A stretch of 38,664 bases of DNA from NCBI GenBank assembly GCA_020346245.1, contig CP070778.1:1035458-1074121 (forward strand). The letters are read 5' to 3'. The DNA comes from Flavobacteriaceae bacterium (GTDB lineage: Bacteria; Bacteroidota; Bacteroidia; Flavobacteriales; Flavobacteriaceae). The translations under genes and the position numbers were made by a program. This document shows positions 25,976 through 34,968 of the stretch, piece by piece (position 1 is the stretch's first letter; every line of letters begins with the position of its first letter). The notes under the pieces are model-generated. The model was not told the DNA's origin, made no database searches, and saw only the letters and a list, made by a program, of their open reading frames with translations.

Positions 25976-28141
25976 TTATAGATTGGTTTTTATAAAATTG
26001 GTCATTTTAGTATATAAATGCAGTCTGGTATTACCCCCGTAAATTCCATGGTTCTTGTCGGGGTAAATTGCCCAGTCAAATTGCTTATTGGCCTGTACAA
26101 GGGCTTCTATCATTCTCATGCTGTTTTGCACATGTACATTATCATCACCGGAACCATGCACCAGCAAATAATCTCCCTTTAATAACTCAGGGTAATTAAA
26201 AGGTGAATTATCATCATATCCTCCGGTATTCTCAGCCGGAGTTCTCATAAATCGTTCTGTATAAATGGTGTCATAAAAGCGCCAGCTGGTAACAGGTGCA
26301 ACAGCAATAGCCATTTCAAAGGTATCACTGCCTTTCAGAAGGCAGTTTGTAGACATATGACCACCAAAACTCCAGCCCCAAATCCCTGTTCTATCCGGGT
26401 CTATAAAAGAATATTCACTTAGTTTTTTCGCGGCAGCAATTTGATCCTCAGTTTCGAATTTTACCAAATTCAAATACGTGACTTTCTTAAAATCACGTCC
26501 TTTAAAGCCTGTTCCTCTGCCATCTACACAGGCTATTATATATCCTTGCGATGCCAGAATCTGATGCCAATAGTCGTTACTACTCATCCATGTATTGGCT
26601 ACTCGTTGAGAGCCGGGTCCGCTATATTGAAACATCAATAAAGGATATTTTTTGGAAGGATCAAAATCTTTCGGTTTCACCATCCACATATTCAATTCAT
26701 TGCCATTAACCGATATTGTAGAAAATTCCTTTGGACTCATCTCATATCCGGAGAGTTTGCCCGTAAGCTTCTTATTATCCAGGATATCTTTTAATTTAAC
26801 GCCCGACTTAGCCTTGTGCAGTGTAAATTGATTAGGTGTGGTGGCGTTGGAAAACTCATTTATGAAATACGTAAAATCTGCACTAAACTCAGCAGAATTA
26901 GTCCCATCGCCGGAAGACAATCGCTTTTTATTCTTAGCGCTAATATCAATACCATAGATATCTCTGTTTATTGATCCGTTTTCCGTTGATTGGTAATAAA
27001 TTCTTTCTTCCTTTGGATCATATCCGTAGTAATTGGTCACTTCCCATTCGCCACTGGTAATCTGGTTCATTAACTCCCCGCTTTCGGAATACAGATAAAT
27101 GTGGTTATGTCCATCCTTTTCACTGGTCCATATAAAGCTGTCATCAGGCAGAAAAGTGAGGTTGTCGGTAACATCTACATAAGCCTTGTCCTTTTCCTGG
27201 AGTAAAAGAGATACTGAATTATTTTGCAGGTTTACAGCATATAAATCTAAATTATTTTGGTGTCTGTTCAACGTTTGAACACTCATATGATTTGAATTGT
27301 TCATTCGGGTTATCCTGGGTATATAATAGGAGTCCGGGAGTGAAATATTTGAAATATTCTTCGATTCAACATCATACGAATGCAAGGTGACAACAGAATT
27401 ATTTTCCCCTGCTTTGGGATACTTGAAGATATATTGAAAAGGATATAAGTTTGTTCCATAAACATCCATGGCAAATTCGGGAACATCGGTTTCATCAAAT
27501 CTTAAAAACACAATTTTTGTGCCGTCCGAGTTCCATTCAAATGCCCTGACAATTTTAAATTCCTCCTCATATACCCAATCTGCTATGCCATTAATAATAC
27601 TATTCTTTTCCCCGTCAGAAGTTATTTTTGCTATGTTGCCGTCGGCTATATTAAAGAAGTATAAATTATTATTGTTTGCAAAGGCTACCCTATTACCATC
27701 CGGAGAAAAGGTGGGTTCCTGAATCCAGGTATCAGTAATTTGAATTATATTTTTAGTCACCAGATCATAAATATAATAGATCCCCACTTTGGAACGCCTG
27801 TAAATCGGAGTCTCTTCTGTTGCAAGTAGTACTTTGGACTCGTCTTCGCTAAAAGTATAGGAGCTAAACGCTGCTTTTGAAGGCATCTCCTCAGAAGAAA
27901 CCACAGTTTCTAACTTCTCCAAGGTACTGTAATCATATTTATCAATACTGACAATACCTGTAACCTTATCTGTATTCAGTACTGTGTATTGTTTCCCATT
28001 TTTTAAAGGATAAATGGCTTCCATGCCTTCAGTGACATAAGCTCCTGACCAAAGTTCTTCCAGTGAGAGCTTTTTTTGTTGCGCAGGGACATACTCTATA
28101 AAACAAATAACAAGAAAAATCAGAAGGAAAGATTTATTCAT
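25976..28141 (-). CDS. Secreted S9 dipeptidyl peptidase IV-like peptidase
   Basis: A 721-residue serine peptidase with a signal peptide (about residues 1-20, ending VPA-Q), an eight-blade-type DPPIV N-terminal propeller (about 50-470) and an alpha/beta hydrolase domain. The triad is Ser591 in GWSFGG, Asp666 in GSGDDNVH and His698 in KNHG. The Glu193-Glu194 pair in DWVYEEEF matches the double-Glu motif that anchors the free N-terminus in DPP-IV, so release of N-terminal dipeptides (often X-Pro) is expected. It leads two POT peptide importers. A weak TAnnTTTG-like box (28170-28177, minus, one mismatch) lies upstream. Confidence 0.95.
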   Translation of the reverse strand: MNKSFLLIFLVICFIEYVPAQQKKLSLEELWSGAYVTEGMEAIYPLKNGKQYTVLNTDKVTGIVSIDKYDYSTLEKLETVVSSEEMPSKAAFSSYTFSEDESKVLLATEETPIYRRSKVGIYYIYDLVTKNIIQITDTWIQEPTFSPDGNRVAFANNNNLYFFNIADGNIAKITSDGEKNSIINGIADWVYEEEFKIVRAFEWNSDGTKIVFLRFDETDVPEFAMDVYGTNLYPFQYIFKYPKAGENNSVVTLHSYDVESKNISNISLPDSYYIPRITRMNNSNHMSVQTLNRHQNNLDLYAVNLQNNSVSLLLQEKDKAYVDVTDNLTFLPDDSFIWTSEKDGHNHIYLYSESGELMNQITSGEWEVTNYYGYDPKEERIYYQSTENGSINRDIYGIDISAKNKKRLSSGDGTNSAEFSADFTYFINEFSNATTPNQFTLHKAKSGVKLKDILDNKKLTGKLSGYEMSPKEFSTISVNGNELNMWMVKPKDFDPSKKYPLLMFQYSGPGSQRVANTWMSSNDYWHQILASQGYIIACVDGRGTGFKGRDFKKVTYLNLVKFETEDQIAAAKKLSEYSFIDPDRTGIWGWSFGGHMSTNCLLKGSDTFEMAIAVAPVTSWRFYDTIYTERFMRTPAENTGGYDDNSPFNYPELLKGDYLLVHGSGDDNVHVQNSMRMIEALVQANKQFDWAIYPDKNHGIYGGNTRLHLYTKMTNFIKTNL

Positions 28142-28278
28142 AAACTCTAAAAAATTGCTTATAACCTACCAAGTTTACTAATATTTTTGCGAAAAAAATA
28201 ACTTTAAACTTAAAATATTGCAACTTTATACTCTTATGCCCGGAATGAAGAAACTCCCTGACATAATTGTGTAATCAC

Positions 28279-28286
28279 TATCTTTG
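28279..28286 (+). promoter_or_regulatory. Putative -7 element for HMG-CoA reductase operon
   Basis: TATCTTTG is an exact TAnnTTTG match 20 bp before the ATG at 28307. No TTTG is present at 19-21 nt upstream. The 165-bp divergent gap thus holds promoters for both this operon and the DPP-IV-like gene. Confidence 0.5.
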
Positions 28287-28306
28287 CCCTTATAGAATAA
28301 TAACTC

Positions 28307-29629
28307 ATGAAAACACCGATCCAGGGTTTTTCGAAACTTTCCAAAGAAGAAAAAATCAATTGGATTGCCGATAATTATACTGATAATTCGGATACCACTA
28401 TACAAATTCTTAAAAAATACTGGAATCAGGATAATGAGTTGCAAAAACTCCATGACGAATTCATAGAGAATACGATTAGCAACTACTACCTTCCTTTTGG
28501 GATTGCACCGAACTTTTTAATTAATGATAAGTTATATGCTATTCCAATGGCCATTGAAGAAAGTTCAGTTGTTGCAGCCGCAAGTAAAGCTGCAAAATTC
28601 TGGCTGGATAAAGGTGGATTTAAGACCCAGGTATTAGGAACCCAAAAGATAGGACAGGTACATTTTATCTTCAAAGGCTCTTCAAAGAAGTTGCAAGTAT
28701 TTATTGGTGCAATCACCCCAATTTTAATTAGTGATGCCAGGTCCATTACCCAAAATATGGAAAAACGCGGCGGTGGAATAACTTCAATAGAATTGAGGGA
28801 TCAAACACATAAACTTGAAAATTACTATCAGCTGCATTGTAAATTTGAGACCCTGGATGCAATGGGCGCTAATTTTATAAACTCCTGTTTAGAACAGTTC
28901 TCTGCCACACTGAAAAGAGAGGCCCAGACTTACTCATTGTTTAATGAGGATGAAAAGCAGGTAGAAGTGGTAATGAGTATTCTTTCGAACTATGTGCCGG
29001 AATGCCTTGTAAGGGCAGAGGTAAGTTGCCCAATTAATAAATTAGAGGCAGAACAGTCTGTTTCCCCTGGGGAATTTGCAGAAAAGATGGTGAGGGCCGT
29101 AGATATTGCCAATGTTGAACCTTATAGAGCGGTTACCCACAACAAGGGGATTATGAACGGTATTGACGCGGTTGTACTGGCAACGGGGAACGATTTCAGA
29201 GCTGTAGAAGCAGGCATCCACGCTTATGCTGCAAAGGACGGATCTTATAAAAGCCTTACACACGCGGCTATTGAAGATGGGATCTTCAAATTTTGGATTG
29301 AAGTGCCTATGGCCCTGGGAACCGTTGGAGGACTAACCACCCTGCACCCCTTGGTAAATCTAGCTCTGGAGATTTTACAAAAACCATCAGCCAGCGAATT
29401 AATGCAAATAGTAGCGGTAGCCGGATTAGCACAGAATTTTGCAGCGGTGAGATCATTAGTCACGACTGGTATTCAGGAAGGCCATATGAAAATGCATTTG
29501 CTGAATATTCTTAATCAAATGAACGCCACTGATGACGAAAAGAAAACTTTAGTCGCCTATTTTAAGAAGAATGCCGCAACTCATAGTGCAGTAGTTGAAG
29601 CACTTCAAAATTTACGGAACAAATTATGA
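28307..29629 (+). CDS. mvaA: Hydroxymethylglutaryl-CoA reductase, class II
   Basis: This enzyme reduces HMG-CoA to mevalonate, or runs in reverse in mevalonate degraders. The 440-residue protein follows the class II pattern: EESSVVAAAS (catalytic Glu near 84-85), DAMGAN (nucleotide site, Asp184), THNKGIMNGID (Lys280), GNDFRAVEAG (Asp296), TVGGLTTLHPL and EGHMKMH (His393), all aligned with the catalytic residues of the Pseudomonas mevalonii enzyme. Class II enzymes are often labelled degradative, but pairing with a GHMP kinase by a 4-bp overlap favours isoprenoid biosynthesis here. Cofactor preference (NADH or NADPH) cannot be read safely. Confidence 0.94.
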   Translation: MKTPIQGFSKLSKEEKINWIADNYTDNSDTTIQILKKYWNQDNELQKLHDEFIENTISNYYLPFGIAPNFLINDKLYAIPMAIEESSVVAAASKAAKFWLDKGGFKTQVLGTQKIGQVHFIFKGSSKKLQVFIGAITPILISDARSITQNMEKRGGGITSIELRDQTHKLENYYQLHCKFETLDAMGANFINSCLEQFSATLKREAQTYSLFNEDEKQVEVVMSILSNYVPECLVRAEVSCPINKLEAEQSVSPGEFAEKMVRAVDIANVEPYRAVTHNKGIMNGIDAVVLATGNDFRAVEAGIHAYAAKDGSYKSLTHAAIEDGIFKFWIEVPMALGTVGGLTTLHPLVNLALEILQKPSASELMQIVAVAGLAQNFAAVRSLVTTGIQEGHMKMHLLNILNQMNATDDEKKTLVAYFKKNAATHSAVVEALQNLRNKL

Positions 29630-30567
29630 CCCAACGGTTCTACAGCAATGGAAAATTGCTACTAACTGGCGAGTACGCAGTTCTGGATGGTGCTTTATCC
29701 TTTGCATTCCCTACCAAATACGGCCAATCCCTCACTATAGATGAGGTAGATTCTCCATTACTCCATTGGACAAGCCTGAACGAGAAGGGTGAAAAATGGT
29801 TTCATGCTTCGCTGCCCCTGGATCTTTTTAGGAATTCACAAGAGGACGTTTCAAATGAATTGGAAAACCTGCCGGCAGCTGAAGATAAAGTAGCCGAAAT
29901 GCTGTTCAGAATTTTGCTTGAGGCAAAAAGCTTGAATCCGGATTTTTTAATGGGGAAAATTGGATATGAAGTTCATACATCATTGAGTTTTCGCAGGGAT
30001 TGGGGTCTTGGATCTTCCTCTACCCTAATTAATAATGTTGCTCAGTGGGCCAAAGTTGATCCTTTTGCCCTTTTATCTAAAACATTCAATGGCAGTGGTT
30101 ACGATATTGCCTGTGCACAGCATAATCATCCAATTCTTTATCAGGTAAAGGAAGGAAAACCATTTGTAAAAGAAATTGAGTTTAACCCTCCTTTTAAAGA
30201 CGCATTATACTTTGTACATCTCAACAGAAAGCAGAACAGCAGAGAGGGTATAACCAGATACAGGGAAAAGGAATTTGATAAAGAAACATTAATCAAGACT
30301 ATTTCAGAATTAACTGAAGAATGTATTCATTGTACTGAAGTAAACAACTTTAAGGAATTAATGAATACACATGAATCACTTCTGGCAGACATCCTTGATC
30401 TAACACCAGTAAAGGAAAAACTATTTAAAGACTTCGAAGGATCTGTCAAAAGCCTGGGGGCATGGGGTGGAGATTTTGTACTTGCTATAGGAGGTACTAC
30501 TACCCCTGATTACTTCTTTAAGAAGGGGTATAAGACTGTAATTCCATATGAGAAAATGATTCTATAA
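29626..30567 (+). CDS. GYDIA-family GHMP kinase
   Basis: A 313-residue member of the GHMP small-molecule kinases. It has the N-terminal strand GKLLLTGEYAVLDG, the ATP loop GLGSSST (residues 127-133), the family-naming motif GSGYDIA (156-162) and the glycine-rich third motif GAWGGDF (278-284). The N-terminus resembles phosphomevalonate and mevalonate kinases. Its ATG overlaps the HMG-CoA reductase stop (ATGA), so a step after mevalonate is the natural inference; which phosphorylation it performs is not known from sequence. A hairpin lies directly after its stop codon, but it fits better as the terminator of the opposing gene. Confidence 0.9.
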   Translation: MTQRFYSNGKLLLTGEYAVLDGALSFAFPTKYGQSLTIDEVDSPLLHWTSLNEKGEKWFHASLPLDLFRNSQEDVSNELENLPAAEDKVAEMLFRILLEAKSLNPDFLMGKIGYEVHTSLSFRRDWGLGSSSTLINNVAQWAKVDPFALLSKTFNGSGYDIACAQHNHPILYQVKEGKPFVKEIEFNPPFKDALYFVHLNRKQNSREGITRYREKEFDKETLIKTISELTEECIHCTEVNNFKELMNTHESLLADILDLTPVKEKLFKDFEGSVKSLGAWGGDFVLAIGGTTTPDYFFKKGYKTVIPYEKMIL

Positions 30568-30570
30568 AAA

Positions 30571-30591
30571 AAGCCTCTCAAATGAGAAGCT
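30571..30591 (-). terminator. Terminator of the PpiD-like gene, strand-asymmetric
   Basis: In the minus-strand RNA AGCUUCUC pairs fully with GAGAGGCU (one G-U pair, 4-nt loop) and is followed by seven U. In the plus-strand RNA the same G-U position becomes a C-A mismatch and only four U follow. The site therefore looks built to stop transcription from the right, although it may also slow the GHMP kinase transcript ending 4 bp before it. Confidence 0.8.
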
Positions 30592-30599
30592 CTTTTATG

Positions 30600-30615
30600 A
30601 TACTAATTTTAGTAT
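30600..30615. repeat. Near-perfect 16-bp palindrome in the convergent gap
   Basis: ATACTAA (30600-30606) and TTAGTAT (30609-30615) are complementary around a 2-nt centre. It lies between two convergent genes, 9 bp from the strong terminator. It is AT-rich, could be a secondary transcription stop or chance, and no T-run clearly follows on either strand. Confidence 0.3.
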
Positions 30616-30656
30616 TATTTATATCTAAAAATTATAGGCTAAAAGCACTACTTTTC

Positions 30657-32777
30657 TTAATAGAAAGTTGCTCTGTTATCCACAATCTCTGAATTTTCCT
30701 TTAATGCGTCGAATACACTTGTATTCACAAGGGTTCCATTTGAGGCCTGTAAAGAATTAGCAAAAGTGGAATAATTATCCAGCGCAGGGGCTTCTTCTTT
30801 TTTGGTTACTTCAATTTTAAAAACTCCGGTCTCTCCTTCAATAAGATCTGAAATACTCCCTTGCCCCAGGGCAAAAGCGGTGCCCACAACCAAAGGCTCC
30901 CTTCCGGCGCCCGGTATAGTTGGAGTTTTAACCGTTAAAGCAGAAGCCGTTGATATATTGGTGTTGTTACCTGAAGCTAGATCCTCCAAAGATTTTCCCT
31001 GGTTTTGAGAAATAATTTTAGCGGCTTTTTTTCTTTTCCTGATCATCGGAAGAACAGTAGCTGAAGCATCTTCAACAGACATTAAGCCTTCCTCATAGTT
31101 TGCTGTTAGCTGCACAACGGCATATCCGTTGCTAATACCGAATCTCCTAATAGCTCCTATTTCGGTTTCGGGGTTAAAGGCCCACTGAACAATAGCCCTC
31201 TGGTTGGATAGTCCGGGAAGGTTTTCGTCCAATTCATTTATTTTATTAACTGGCCTTACTACATATTCATTTTCTTTCGCTAAATCAGAAAAAGACTTTT
31301 CAGAGGAGGTTGCCGCCATTTCAAATTTTGTAGCATCCGTAAAAAGTGCATTCAGCGTTTCGTCTGAAGCTTCTATTTCCCTGCTAAGTGTTGCCAATTG
31401 AACCAGATCCTGCTTATCATCTACACGCACTATATGATATCCAAATTCTGTTTCAACCAATCCGATATGACCTACGGTATTTCCAAATGCAAAATCATTA
31501 AACTTAGGTGTCATTACACCTTCCTGAAAGTAACCAAGGTCACCACCTCTGGGGGCAGAGGGTCCATCAGAATTATCTCTCGCCAGCTGTGCAAAAACAG
31601 CACCTTCTGCTTTAGCTTGTTTCAGCAAATCATTTGCTTTTGTTTCAGCCTCTTCTTTGGTTCTCTTTATTTCGGGGTTTGCCCTTTCGGCTCCTTCCCA
31701 GGTGATTAAAATATGACTGGCCTTTACAGATCCGTTGGCTTTTTTATCGACCATTTTGGTAATTCTCCAACTTTCACCGTCATTGTATGGTCCAAATAAC
31801 TCGCCTATATTTAAAGCCATAAGGGTATCGGCAAATTTTATAGGTAGTTCATTTCTAGATTTATAAATAGTATCGAACTTACTATCCGAATTTCTGTCAA
31901 GAAAGGCTGCGTTGTCTGTTGTATTTCTGAATCCGGGAATGGTATCAGTCTCATCGCGTTCCTCAAAATATTCTACCGTATCGCCAAGAAGCTTTGTAAT
32001 TTGATCTTTTATAAGGGCTTCATCCTCAGCTGAGGCTTTATCTTCAAAATAAACAAACTGAATATCTCTGGACCTTTGCTGCTTGTAGTCTTGTGGATGT
32101 TCGCTAATGTAATCCGAAATTTCCTTTTTAGTAATTATAAAAGTACTGTCGGGTAATGAATTATAAGGAATCCGAACATATCTTATATCAACTTTGTCAG
32201 TAGTCAATTTATAATCCAATTCTCCCTCTTTCAAAGTTGCTCCAACTCCGGCCCTAATCAGGTTAAAATAAGTTTGCTCCTTTGCACTTTGAATAATAGC
32301 CTCTTCATCTTGCAACCAATCATTATATTGGGCAGGCGCATTGAATTTCAGTTCTGCTATAAAATCCCTAAATTTTGTTTCATCAAATATTCCATTCTCA
32401 TCTGTGAATTGTGGGTTTTGAGCTATCCCGGGACTCGATTTAATTACATTAATTATCTGATCCTGCTCAATATAGATTCCCAAATCCTCTATCTGCTGCC
32501 CCAATATGGTATTTCGTTCTACCTGGTTCCAGACAGAATTTACCAACTGCATAGATGAACTTGTAGGGCCTGATCTTCTTGATGCCCGCTCAATCTTCCG
32601 CCTAAAGTCATCGATGGAAATTTCGTCTCCATTTATTTCACCTACAGCAGACCCGACCTTTCCACCGGAAAAATCATTACTGGTAAAAATTCCAGAAATT
32701 ACGAACGCAAATAAAGCCATCCCAATGATCAGGATTAATACAGTAGTTCGTTTTCTAATATTCTCTAGAATTGCCAT
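30657..32777 (-). CDS. PpiD-like periplasmic peptidyl-prolyl isomerase/chaperone
   Basis: A 706-residue membrane-anchored folding factor. A single N-terminal helix (about residues 12-30) follows the short cytoplasmic start MAILENIRKRT, typical of PpiD. A SurA-like N-terminal chaperone region follows, then a parvulin (PPIC) domain about residues 340-455 with VKASHILI, GGDLGYF and GYHIVRVDD. The C-terminal ~240 residues are a second chaperone-like segment. It likely helps outer-membrane and secreted proteins emerge from the Sec channel. A 91-bp gap separates it from the CNNM-type gene, so it may have its own promoter. Confidence 0.92.
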   Translation of the reverse strand: MAILENIRKRTTVLILIIGMALFAFVISGIFTSNDFSGGKVGSAVGEINGDEISIDDFRRKIERASRRSGPTSSSMQLVNSVWNQVERNTILGQQIEDLGIYIEQDQIINVIKSSPGIAQNPQFTDENGIFDETKFRDFIAELKFNAPAQYNDWLQDEEAIIQSAKEQTYFNLIRAGVGATLKEGELDYKLTTDKVDIRYVRIPYNSLPDSTFIITKKEISDYISEHPQDYKQQRSRDIQFVYFEDKASAEDEALIKDQITKLLGDTVEYFEERDETDTIPGFRNTTDNAAFLDRNSDSKFDTIYKSRNELPIKFADTLMALNIGELFGPYNDGESWRITKMVDKKANGSVKASHILITWEGAERANPEIKRTKEEAETKANDLLKQAKAEGAVFAQLARDNSDGPSAPRGGDLGYFQEGVMTPKFNDFAFGNTVGHIGLVETEFGYHIVRVDDKQDLVQLATLSREIEASDETLNALFTDATKFEMAATSSEKSFSDLAKENEYVVRPVNKINELDENLPGLSNQRAIVQWAFNPETEIGAIRRFGISNGYAVVQLTANYEEGLMSVEDASATVLPMIRKRKKAAKIISQNQGKSLEDLASGNNTNISTASALTVKTPTIPGAGREPLVVGTAFALGQGSISDLIEGETGVFKIEVTKKEEAPALDNYSTFANSLQASNGTLVNTSVFDALKENSEIVDNRATFY

Positions 32778-32868
32778 TTTATATTTATTTAAAATCAGTT
32801 GGCGAAATTAGTATTTTCCATCAAGAAATAAAAACTTAAAGCAGGCTATCTGATTGATATTTATTGGT

Positions 32869-34158
32869 CTAATCCTTTTCTTTGACTTCAAGGGTCACTA
32901 AATCTATTTTTGTGCTGGAAACTTCCAGGATAGTAAACAAATAATGTTCTACCAGTATTTCAGAATTCTGGTCTGGGATCTCACCCGTTACATTGACAAT
33001 CAGGCCTCCAAGCGTTTCATATTCTTCACTTTCAGGAAGTTCCAGTTTGTAATGTTCATTTAGATAATCTACTTCCAGCCTGGCAGAAAATTTATAGGTA
33101 TTACTGTTGAGTTGCTCTTCCATTAAATCTGTCGAATCATGTTCATCCTCAATTTCTCCAAAAAGTTCCTCAACAATATCCTCAACGGTCATTATTCCGG
33201 AAGTACCTCCGTACTCATCCAGGACTACGGCAATGCTCTTTCGTTTTTTTGTCAAGACATTGAGAATATCCTGAATTAACATGGTTTCCGGCACTAGTTC
33301 AACCGGCAGCAATATACTTTTTATTGTTTTGGGCTTCTTAAATAATTCATAAGAATGAATGTATCCAATGATGTTATCTATGGTATCTTTGAAAACCAAT
33401 ATTTTTGACAAGCCGGTTTCAGTAAAAAGTTTAGCAAGGTTCTTTGGAGTTTCATGAAATTCTACTGCAATAATCTCAGTCCTTGGAACCATAACTTCTC
33501 TGGCCTTAACAGCTGAAAATTCAAGTGCATTTTGAAATATCTGAATCTCAGAATCTATCTCATCTTCTTCCATCACCGTTTCCATTTGTTCAGTAATATA
33601 ATCACCTAATTCAAGCTTGCTAAACGCTAGTTGCACATCGTCTCCATCCGTCTTAAAAAAAGTTTTGAGAAGCAGATCGGAAACTTTTATGACAAAATCA
33701 GAAACAAAAGAGAACAACAAATAGAAAAAATAGGCAGGGGCTGCCAAAATTTTAAGCAGCTTGTTTGCATAGATCTGAAAAAGTACTTTGGGCAGAAATT
33801 CTGCGGTGAGCAAAATTATAATTGTGGAAATAAGTGTTTGGGTTAACAGGCTGAAGTCGGTAAACATCAGTTGAAGAAAGTTATTGTCCGCAGGTAATTT
33901 AGTTTGGAACCAATTCATCAATAAATCCCCCATGTACAAACCATATACCACCAGTGCAATATTATTACCGATAAGCATGGTGGCAATAAACTTTGAAGGC
34001 TTATTTGTTAAGCGGGTTAGTATCTGAGCCAGAATACCTTCCTGTTTTTTTTCAATTTCAATATGAATCTTATTCGCAGAAATAAAGGCGATCTCCATTC
34101 CTGAAAAAAATGCAGATAACACCAAACAAATACAAATGATTAGTATGCTGGAGTCCAC
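32869..34158 (-). CDS. CNNM/CorC-type membrane protein with CBS pair
   Basis: A 429-residue protein with an N-terminal DUF21/CNNM membrane domain (about residues 1-190), two CBS domains (about 210-330, including VPRTEIIAVEF and VLDEYGGTSGIMT) and a C-terminal CorC/HlyC domain. This family is often labelled hemolysin-like; members function in Mg/Co ion export or resistance. The start is GTG at 34158: homologues begin with a short hydrophobic stretch before LSAFFSGMEIAF, and the ATG within that motif would remove half a membrane helix. It is not placed beside gliding genes as GldE would be, so I do not call it GldE. It follows the small gene by 2 bp. Confidence 0.9.
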   Translation of the reverse strand: MDSSILIICICLVLSAFFSGMEIAFISANKIHIEIEKKQEGILAQILTRLTNKPSKFIATMLIGNNIALVVYGLYMGDLLMNWFQTKLPADNNFLQLMFTDFSLLTQTLISTIIILLTAEFLPKVLFQIYANKLLKILAAPAYFFYLLFSFVSDFVIKVSDLLLKTFFKTDGDDVQLAFSKLELGDYITEQMETVMEEDEIDSEIQIFQNALEFSAVKAREVMVPRTEIIAVEFHETPKNLAKLFTETGLSKILVFKDTIDNIIGYIHSYELFKKPKTIKSILLPVELVPETMLIQDILNVLTKKRKSIAVVLDEYGGTSGIMTVEDIVEELFGEIEDEHDSTDLMEEQLNSNTYKFSARLEVDYLNEHYKLELPESEEYETLGGLIVNVTGEIPDQNSEILVEHYLFTILEVSSTKIDLVTLEVKEKD

Positions 34159-34160
34159 GG

Positions 34161-34364
34161 CTATTGCTGATTATCCCGTTTTCTCTTTTCGAAACGTTTT
34201 CTGTAATTACGCCTGAAAATAAACATTCCAACGGAGACTATTGCAAAGAAAATAAAGATGTATGTACCCTCTCTATTGCTATTCCAAAGTTCAATTATCT
34301 TATATACGGAAATAATTGCCACTACCATGTACAAGTATTCTGTATATCTCAGTATTTTAATCAT
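34161..34364 (-). CDS. Small two-helix membrane protein
   Basis: A 67-residue protein with two hydrophobic helices (about residues 9-26 and 34-50) and a very basic C-terminus RRNYRKRFEKRKRDNQQ. Its ATG overlaps the lptC stop by 4 bp (ATGA), and its stop lies 2 bp before the CNNM gene, which is strong evidence that it is a real, translated gene. I do not recognise a functional family. It may assist the neighbouring LPS-export or CNNM protein. Confidence 0.8.
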   Translation of the reverse strand: MIKILRYTEYLYMVVAIISVYKIIELWNSNREGTYIFIFFAIVSVGMFIFRRNYRKRFEKRKRDNQQ

Positions 34365-34966
34365 GTCTGATCTTCCTTAATTGTGATTAATCCATAAGTC
34401 TTATGGGCATTGAAGAAACTAAAGTCTTTGTTAAAATCCATTCCCTCACCATCCATAATTGTTCCATCTTCCGGATTGGTAAACTTAAATTTCCGCTGGG
34501 TAAAAATCCATTCATTGGACTGATCATAAAAAAGCTGTGGAGCTTCGAGCTTTTTTCCATCATGAGATTCTATTACAACATTACCCTGCAGGTCTATTAA
34601 ATTTGTGTTGGAATAAATAATTCCATAATCTGCCTTAATTGTACTTTTGTTGTCCTCTACATCAAACAAATCCACTTCTAATCCATTTGGAAAAGTTCTG
34701 AATTTAAATCTCATATTGTCGTAATCTTCACTCATCGGGCTTTTTAAAATAGCTATAACTCTGGAATTATCAGTGTCTTCGCTTCCCAATTTCTCAGGAG
34801 TCTCTGTATAGGTAAGAATAAAATTTTCAGCAACCCCCTGAGGATAAATTGTTTGCTGAGCTTCTTCTCCAACCCTTTTGTAATTATCCTTACAGCCATA
34901 AAAGAACATTGCCACAGTAAATACCATGGCAATGCTAATAAATTTATTTCCGTAAGGAGTATCCAT
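34361..34966 (-). CDS. lptC: LPS export protein LptC
   Basis: LptC receives LPS from the LptBFG transporter and passes it to the periplasmic LptA bridge. The 201-residue protein differs from E. coli LptC in having a lipobox (FYGC, Cys25) at the end of its N-terminal segment, then the OstA-like beta-jellyroll with YGIIYSNTNLIDLQGNVVI and the segment EAPQLFYDQSNEWIFT. The ATG at 34966 lies 2 bp after the TPR gene stop; an upstream in-frame codon at 35008 would run through the end of that gene and spoil the signal. It couples with the small gene downstream by a 4-bp overlap. Confidence 0.9.
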   Translation of the reverse strand: MDTPYGNKFISIAMVFTVAMFFYGCKDNYKRVGEEAQQTIYPQGVAENFILTYTETPEKLGSEDTDNSRVIAILKSPMSEDYDNMRFKFRTFPNGLEVDLFDVEDNKSTIKADYGIIYSNTNLIDLQGNVVIESHDGKKLEAPQLFYDQSNEWIFTQRKFKFTNPEDGTIMDGEGMDFNKDFSFFNAHKTYGLITIKEDQT

Positions 34967-34968
34967 TG

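Noticed and set aside
32869..34158. Gliding protein GldE
   Set aside because: Domain layout (DUF21, CBS, CorC) is shared, but there are no gld neighbours and no specific GldE signature, so only the broad family is named.
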